From the NCBI GenBank assembly GCA_035714625.1, contig DASTLT010000170.1, positions 3,969 through 67,968 of the forward strand: a stretch of 64,000 bases of DNA, written 5' to 3'. Position 1 is the first letter of the stretch, and every line of letters starts with the position of its first letter. The notes under the pieces are model-generated. The model was not told the origin of the DNA and searched no databases. It worked only from the letters and a program-made list of their open reading frames with translations. Of the stretch, positions 45,101 to 54,100 are shown one piece after another. The stretch comes from GCA-003244245 sp035714625. GTDB lineage: Bacteria; Actinomycetota; Actinomycetes; Mycobacteriales; Pseudonocardiaceae. Made by a program: the position numbers and the translations under genes.

Positions 45101-48100
45101 TGAGCAGCCGGTGCCCTCGGTGGTGGTGCCCGAGTTGTTCGAGGCCCAGGTGGCTCGGACGCCGGATGCCGTGGCGGTGGTCTGCGACGGCACTGGATTG
45201 TCCTACCGCGAGCTGAACGAGCAGGCGAACCAGTTGGCCCGGCTGCTGATCAGGCGGGGGGCGGGTCCGGAACGGTTCGTCGCCCTGGCGCTGCCGCGAT
45301 CGGCGCAGCTGGTGGTGACGTTGCTGGCCGTGCTGAAATCGGGTGCAGCGTACCTGCCGATCGACCCGGCTTACCCGGCGGAGCGAATCGAGTTCATCCT
45401 GGCGGACGCCCAGCCGGCACTACTGCTGACCACCAGCGAGGTAGCCGACCGGATACCGGAGGCGGCGGGAGTGCCTCGCCTGGTGCTGGATGTCGCGGAG
45501 AATGCTGAGGCGATCGCCGCTCAGCAGTGCGGCAACCTCACCGACGACGACCGGGTGCGGCCCTTGCTGACAGCGCATCCGGCATATGCGATCTACACTT
45601 CGGGCTCGACCGGGCGGCCGAAGGGGGTCGTCGTCGCACACCAGAGCGTGGTCGATCTCGCGGTCTGGGCGGGCTCCGAGTTCGGCGCCGAGGGATTGTC
45701 ACGGGTGGTGGCGTCGACCTCTCTCAACTTCGACGTCTCGGTTTTCGAGATTTTCTGCCCCCTGGTTGTCGGCGGCAGTATCGAAGTGGTCCGGGATCTG
45801 CTCGCGCTGACCGAACCGCACGCCGACGAGTGGCGGGTCAGTCTGGTCAGCGCGGTGCCCTCGGCGTTTACCCAAGTGCTGACCCAGGGTGGCGTCACGG
45901 TGACTGCGAAGAGTGTGGTACTGGCCGGCGAGGCCCTGTCGGCGCGGGCGGTACGCGATATTGTGACCGCGTTACCGGAAAGCCGGATCGCCAATATTTA
46001 CGGCCCGACCGAGGCCACCGTCTACGCGACCGCGTGGTACTCCGACGGACCGGATTGTGATCGGGCACCCCCGATTGGCCGGCCGATCACCAACACCCGG
46101 GTATACGTGCTCGACGCCGAGCTGCGGCCGGTGCCGGTGGGGGTACCCGGAGAGCTGTACATCGCCGGTGGTCTGGCCCGGGGCTATCTCCGCCGTCCTG
46201 GCTTGACCGCCGAGCGGTTCGTGGCCAACCCGTTCGATGAGCCCGGTTCGCGGATGTACCGGACCGGGGATGTGGTCAGATGGCGGGCCGACGGCCTGAT
46301 CGACTATCTCGGACGGACCGATGCGCAGGTCAAGATCCGCGGATTCCGCATCGAGCTGGGAGAGGTCGAGGCCGCCCTGCTGCGCCATGATGACGTGGCC
46401 GAGGCGGTGGCAGTTGTTCGGCAGGACGACTCCGGGCACAAACGCCTGGTGGCCTATCTGGTACCGGCGCCCGGTGCGATGGTGGACCCGGCCGCGTTGC
46501 GCGGCTTTGCTGCGCAGGTGCTGCCGGATTACATGGTGCCGGCGGTGTTCGTCGGGCTTGACAAGTTGCCACTGAATCCCAACGGAAAGCTGGACCGGCG
46601 GGCACTACCGTCGCCGGACCTGAGTCCCGCCATGGCTGTTGACTACGTGGCGCCACGCACTGACGCGGAGCGCGTCCTGGCAGAAATCTGGGCCGAGGTG
46701 CTCGGTGTGCAGCGGGTTGGCGTGGAGACCAACTTCTTCGAGCTCGGTGGCGATTCGATTCTGAGCATTCAGGTGGTGTCCCGGGCCCGGAAAGCCGGAC
46801 TGACCCTGCTACCCAGGGACGTCTTCCGGTACCCGACCATTGCGACATTGGCCACGAGCGCGGTTGCGGTGACGCCTGTGGCGGCGGAACAAGCTCCGGT
46901 GACCGGCCAGGTGCCGCTGACTCCGATCCAGCACTGGTTCTTCGAAAGCCAGACGGTGCGACCGGAGCACTTCAACCAGACCGTCACCCTCGAGCTGGCC
47001 GAGGGCGTTGATGAGGCCGCGCTGCGCACGGCGCTGGCGGCGGTGCTCGAACACCACGACGCGCTGCGCATGCGGTTCGAGCACTGTGCCGGGCGGTGGC
47101 TGCAGTACAACGCCCCGGTTGAGCCGGTTGACCTGCTCCACTGTTACGACCTGTCCAACATGGATTCCGAGCAGCGGCACGGCGCGCTGGAGAAGATCAC
47201 CGCGGAGGCCCATGCAGGTTTCGATCTCAGCCGAGGTCCGCTGCTGAAGGCCGTGCTGTTCGATGTCGGCACCCCACACCCGGTGTTGTCGCTGGTAGCG
47301 CATCATCTGGTCGTTGACGGGGTTTCTTGGCGGATTCTGCTGGAGGACCTGGACGCCGCGTACCGGCAGGTAGTACGTGGACAGGCCGTCTCGCTCGGGT
47401 GCAAGACCACCTCGTTCCGGCGGTGGGCGCAGGAGCTGACCGAGCACGCCCGCTGTGGCGGGCTCGATCACGAGCTCGCCTACTGGACCACGGTGATCCA
47501 GGGCTGTGACCCGAGGTTGCCGATCGACGGCACCGGCGCGAACACGGTCGGCTCGATGCGCTCGGTCACCGTCCGGCTCGACCCTGACCCCACCAGGACG
47601 TTGCTTCAGGACGTGCCCGGGGTCTACCGCACGCAGGTCAACGACGTGCTGCTCAGTGCGCTGTGCCGGGTGCTGGGCCGGTGGACCGGGCACGAGCGGG
47701 TGCTGCTCGACGTGGAAGGTCACGGTCGTGAGCAGGTGTTCGACGATGTCGACCTGTCGCGCACGGTCGGCTGGTTCACCACGATGTTCCCCGTCGCCCT
47801 CGACGTCTGCGGTGAGCAGGACTGGGGCAGCACGCTCAAATCGGTGAAGGAGCAGCTTCGCGCGGTACCGGGACGGGGCCTCGGATATGGCGTGCTGCGT
47901 TACCTCACCAAGACGCCCGGATTGACCGGTACTGCGACCCCCGGGGTGAGCTTCAACTACCTCGGCCAGTTCGACTGGGCCTTGACCGGGGACGGCGGGC
48001 TGTTCCATGCGATGCGCGGCGGCCTGGGGGCGCATGCCAGCCCGCAGTCCGCCCGGCCGCACCTGATCGACGTGGTCGGCGGGGTCGAGCACAAGTGTCT

Positions 48101-51100
48101 GGCGTTCACCTGGTTCTACTCCGACGGAGTGCACGACGCGACCACGGTCCTGCGGCTGGCCGAGGAGATGATCCAGGCCCTCCGGGAGATCCTGGAACAT
48201 TGCCGCCGACCCGACGCCGGTGGTCGCACTCCGTCGGACTTCCCGCTGGCCCGCCTCGACCAGTCGACACTGGACCGCCTCGTCGGCGATGGGCGGGCAG
48301 TGCAGGACCTCTATCCGCTGACCGCCACGCAGGCCGGCATGGTCTTCCACGGGCTGGTTGATCCGCTCTCCGGTGCCTACTTCAACCAGGTGCAGTTGCG
48401 GTTGTCCGGCGTCGGCGACCCGGAGGCGTTGGGCACGGCCTGGCAACGGGTGGTCGATCGCACCCCAGTGCTGCGCAGCCGCGTGGTCTGGGAAGGGGTG
48501 GACCAGCCGCTGCAGGTGGTGCAGCGGGACGTCACGGTGCCGGTCCGCTACCACGACTGGACCGGGCTGTCCGAGGCGCAGTGGCGGGAGCGGCTGCAGC
48601 CGCTGCTCGAACGCGACCGGGCGGAGGGCTTCGACCTCGCTACGCCGCCCCTGCTCCGGCTGATCATCGCCACGCTGCCGGACGAGGAGGTCTGGCTGGT
48701 GTGGACCTTCCATCACGTGGTGCTCGACGGCTGGAGTTCGGCTCAGGTGCTCGACGAGGTGTGCCAGCAGTACGCGGCCCTCGTCGGCGGGCACGACGCT
48801 GTGCTGCCGGCTCGGCGTCCGTTTCGGGATTACCTGCACTGGCTCGGCGAGCGCGACCAGGGTGAGGCCGAGCAGCACTGGCGAGGGGTGCTCGGTGGCT
48901 TCGAGTCACCTACACCCTTGCTGTTCGATCGCCAACCGGTCGAGGCGCACCGCGCCGAGTCCGGCAACACCGTGCGGGTCGCGCTGTCGACCGGGCACTC
49001 GCACCGGCTCCGTGAGTTCGCCCAGCGCAGCGGGGTGACGGTGAGCACCATCGTGCAGGCAGCCTGGGCGCTGCTGCTGTCCCGCTACAGCGGTGAGCGC
49101 GACGTGACCTTCGGGACCACGGTTTCGGGTCGCCCGGCGGATCTGCCCGGTGTGGAGTCGATGGTCGGGGTGTTCATCAACACCGTGCCCACTCGCGTGG
49201 GCGTGCCCGGTACCCAGGACGTGGTGTCCTGGCTGCGTGAATTGCAGGACGCGCAATCCGAGTCGCGCCGGTTCGATTTCGTCTCGCTGACGCAGATGCA
49301 GAGCTGGAGCGACGTGCCAGGTGGCGCCAACCTGTTCGACAGCATCGTGGTCTTCGAGAACTACCCGTTCGATGAGAAGGCCATCGAGGCGTACGGCCTC
49401 GGAATACGGGAGATGCATGATCTCCAGCCGACCAGTTACCCGCTCAGCGTCATGGTGTCGCCCGGCGATCGGCTGTCGATGATGCTCAGCTACGACCCCA
49501 CGCTCTTCGACGACGGCACGGTCGAGCGGATGGCCGGTCATCTGCAGATGCTGCTGGACGGCATCGTCGCAGATCCAGCCCGTCCGATCGACGGCGTGCC
49601 GATGCTCACTGAGGCGGAGCGGCGTCGGGTGCTGGCGCAGTGGAATGACACCGGCCGTGCGGTGGCACCCGGGACATTGCCGGGCTTGTTCGAGGCTCAG
49701 GTGGCGCGCACACCGGATTCGGTGGCGGTCGTGTTCGAGGGTACGGAGCTGTCGTATGCGCAGGTGAATGAGCGAGCGAACCGGCTGGCCCGGTTGCTCA
49801 TCGCACGCGGAGCGGGTCCGGAGCAGTTTGTGGCATTGGCGCTGCCGCGGTCGGCGGACCTGATCGTCGCGTTGCTGGCGGTGCTGAAATCGGGGGCCGC
49901 TTACCTGCCGATCGATCCGGCCTATCCCGCGGAGCGGATCATCTTCATGCTTCAGGACGCCCAGCCGGTGTTGGTGTTGACCACCGGCGAGGTGACCGAT
50001 CGGGTGCCGGCTGCGGTTGGTGTGACCCGGTTGGTCCTCGATGCGGCGCAGACGGTCGAGGCGATGGCTGGTTGTTCAGCCGGCGCTGTGACCGATGCCG
50101 AGCGAGCGCAGCCGCTGTCGGCGGCGCACCCGGCATATGTGATCTACACGTCGGGGTCGACGGGGCGGCCCAAGGGTGTCGTGGTCGCGCAGGACAGCGT
50201 GGTCAATCTCGTGGGGTGGGCAGCCTCCGATCTGGGTGCTGAATGGTTGTCCCGGGTGGTGGCCTCGACCTCGCTCAACTTCGACGTCTCGGTGTTCGAG
50301 ATCTTCTGCCCGCTGCTGCTCGGCGGCAGCATCGAAGTGATCCCTGACCTGCTCACCCTGGCCGAAGCGGGGGCAGGTCAGCGGGTCGTGAGCCTGGTCA
50401 GCGCAGTACCGTCGGCGTTCTCCCAGGTGCTGGCGGGCGGCAGGGTGGCGGTGGCTGCCCAGAGCGTGGTGCTGGCGGGTGAGGCGCTCTCCGCGCGGGC
50501 GGTGCGCGAGATCCGCGCCGTGCTACCGGAAAGCCGGATCGCCAACATCTACGGCCCGACCGAGGCCACGGTGTACTCGACCGCGTGGTATTCCGAAGGG
50601 ACCGACCCTGAGCAGGCGCCACCGATCGGGCGGCCGATCACCAACGTGCGGGCCTACGTGCTGGACGACGCGCTGCGGCCGGTGCCGGTGGGGGTGCCGG
50701 GAGAGCTCTACCTCGGCGGTCGCGGGCTGGCCCGCGGCTACCTCAACCGTCCTGGTCTGACCGCCCAGCGGTTCGTGGCCAACCCCGTGGGGGACCTCTT
50801 TGCCGAGCCCGGGTCACGGCTTTACCGCACCGGAGACCTGGTGCGCTGGAGCACCGCAGGTGAGCTGGAGTACCTCGGCCGCGCCGACCACCAGGTGAAG
50901 ATCCGAGGGTTCCGGATCGAGCTGGGCGAGGTCGAGGCCGCCCTGCTCCGGCACCAGGAGGTGGCCGAGGCGGTCGCCGTCGCCCGGCAGGAGGCCTCCG
51001 GTCACACCCGGCTGGTGGCCTACCTCGTGCCGGTACCGGGGGCAATCGTGGACTCTGCCTCACTGCGCGGGCTCCTGGGCCAGGTACTGCCCGACTACAT

Positions 51101-54100
51101 GGTGCCCTCGGCGTTCGTCACCCTCGACCGCCTCCCCCTCAACCCCAACGGCAAGCTGGACCGCAAGGCGTTGCCCACCCCGGATCCGGGTACGGGGATG
51201 GCCGGCTACGTGGCGCCCCGCACGGACGGCGAGCGTGCCCTGGCGAAGATCTGGGCCGACGTGCTCGGTGTGGAGCGGGTCGGGATCGAGGACAACTTCT
51301 TCGAGCTCGGGGGCGATTCGATCCTGAGCATTCAGATGGTCTCCCGGGCGCGCCAGGCTGGGCTGGACCTCATGCCCAGGGATGTTTTCCGGCACCAGAC
51401 GGTGGCCGCACTGGTCGCGGGCGGGGCCGCGGTGGCGGCGGCGGTGGCCGAGCAGGGCACGGTCACCGGTGTAGTGCCGCTGACCCCGATCCAGCACTGG
51501 TTGTTCGACACCTACCCGGCCCGACCGCAGCATGTCGACCAGGCGGTGTGGTTCGAGCTGGTCGAGGGTGTGGCTGAGGCGCCGCTGCGCGCGGCGTTGG
51601 CCGCGGTGCTAGCGCACCACGACGGGCTGCGGATGCGTTTCGAGCATCTCGATGGCCGGTGGTGCCAGGTCAACGCACCGGCCGAGCCGGTGAACGTGCT
51701 GCACGTCCACGACCTGTCCACCCTGGACGCCGACGAGCAACGGGCGCAGATGCAGCAGGTCGCCGGGCAGGCGCATGCGGCCTTCGACCTCGGTCAGCCG
51801 CCGCTGCTGAAGGCGGTGCTGTTCCACCTCGGCGCCGAGCGGCGGCCGGTGCTGTTCCTGGCGGCGCATCACCTGGTGATCGACGGGGTGTCCTGGCGGA
51901 TCCTGCTGGAGGACCTGGACACCGCCTACCAGCAGGCCGTGTCCGGGCGAGGCGTGCAGCTCGGGCTCAAGACGACCTCGTTCCGGGACTGGGCGCTGCT
52001 GCTGACCGAGCATGCCCGCACTGGTGGGTTCGACGAGGAGCTCGGCTACTGGAGCACGGTGGGTCAGGGCTGCGACCCGGCACTGCCGGTCGATACGGCC
52101 GGGTCCAACACGGTCGCCTCGACGCGGTCGGTCACCGTGCGTCTGACCCGTGCCGAGACCAGGGCGCTGCTGCAGCAGGTGCCCGGGGTCTACCGCACCC
52201 AGGTCAACGACGTGCTGCTCGCCGCGCTGGGTCGGGTGCTCAGGGGCTGGACCGGCCAGGACCGGGTGCTGGTCGACCTGGAGGGCCACGGTCGGGTGGA
52301 CCTGTTCGACGGGGTGGATCTCTCCCGTACGGTGGGCTGGTTCACCACGATCTTTCCGGTCGCCCTCGACATGTCCGCAAGTGACCGCGGATGGGGCGCG
52401 GTGCTCAAGTCGGTGAAGGAGCAGTTGCGCGCGGTACCTGGTCATGGTGTCGGATATGGCGCGCTGCGCTACCTCAGCGGGACGCGCCACCTCACCGGGA
52501 CCGAAGCGCCGGCACCGCAGGTGAGCTTCAACTACCTCGGCCAGTTCGACCAGGCCGCTGCCGGGGAGGGGGGGCTGCTGCACGCGATGCGCGGCGGGCT
52601 GGACGGCGACGCCAGCCCCCAGGCCACCCGACCGCACCTGATCGACGTGATGGGCGAGGTCCAGCAGGGATGCCTGGAGCTCACCTGGTCCTACTCCGCA
52701 CACCTGCATCGCAGCAGCACCATCAGCGCGCTGGTCGAGGACCTGCGCACCGCGCTGCGGGAGATTATCGAGCACTGCACCCAAACCGGTGCCGGCGGGT
52801 GCACCCCGTCGGACTTCCCCCTGGCCCAGCTCGACCAGTCCACTGTGGATCTCCTGGTCGGCGACGGCCGCGCGGTAGCGGACATCTACCCCCTCACGCC
52901 CACCCAAGCGGGCATGGTGTTCCACGGGCTGTCACAGGCAGCTCATGGCCTCTACCTCGAGCAGCTCACCTTTGTGCTGGACGGGGTTGCAGATCCCGGC
53001 GTGCTGGGTGCGGCCTGGCAGCACGTGGTCGACCGGACCCCGGTGCTTCGCAGTTGCGTCGTCTGGGAAGGGGTGCCGCAACCACTACAGGTGGTGCGCC
53101 GGCACGCCGTGGTCCCCGTGCGCTACCTCGACTGGACGCAGTTGTCCCAGGATCGGCGGCGAGACGAGCTGACGCGGCTGCTCGACGACGACCGCGCCGA
53201 CGGCATGGACCTGAGCAACCCTCCGTTGCTGCGGGTGACGGTGGCCCGGCTGTCCGACACCGAGGTGCAGGTGGCCTGGACCTTCCATCACGTGCTGCTC
53301 GACGGATGGAGCGTGTTCCATGTGCTGTCCGATGTCTTCACCTGTCACGCCGCGCTCGCCGAGCACCGGACGCCCGAGCTGCCGGCCCGGCGGCCGTTCC
53401 GCGACTATCTGCGGTGGCTCGGTGAGCGCGACCAGGACCAGGCCGAGGCGTACTGGCGAGGCGTGCTCGACGGCCTTGAGTCGACCACCCCGTTGCCCTA
53501 CGACCGGCCGCCGGTACCGGCCCATGCCACTCGCTCGGCGCAGTGGCTGCCCTTCGAGTTGGCGCAGGGGGTGTCCGGTCGGCTGTACGAGTTCGCCAGG
53601 CACCATCGGCTGACGCTGAATGCGGTGGTGCAGGGGGCGTGGGCGGTGCTGCTGTCGCGCTACAGCGGTCACCGGGACGTCTGCTTCGGCGCCACCGTGG
53701 CGGGCCGCCCGGCCGACCTGCCCGGAGCGGATGAGATCACCGGCATCTTCATCAATACGCTGCCGGTGCGGGTCGAGGTGGACGACGCGGCCCAGGCCGT
53801 CCCGTGGCTGCAGGAAGTGCAGGCGGCGCAGGCGGACGCGCGGAGGTTCGACTTCGCCTCCCTGGCCCAGATGCAGACCTGGAGCGGGCTGCCCGGCGGG
53901 GTGCACCTGTTCGACAGCATCGTGATATTCGAGAACTACCCGATCAACGATGAGGCAGCCGCCGCCCACGGCCTGCGGTTGCGGGCCGCAGACGCGGTCG
54001 AGACCACCAACTACCCGCTCAGCCTGGTGGTGTTCCCCGGCCGGCGACTGGCCATGAAGCTGGGCTATGACCCCGCGCTGTTCGATCTGGTCACCGTCGA

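Noticed and set aside
46809..48878. 689-codon minus-strand frame opposite NRPS-1
   Set aside because: Shadow of the conserved E and C domains; the same antisense pattern reappears opposite every E domain.
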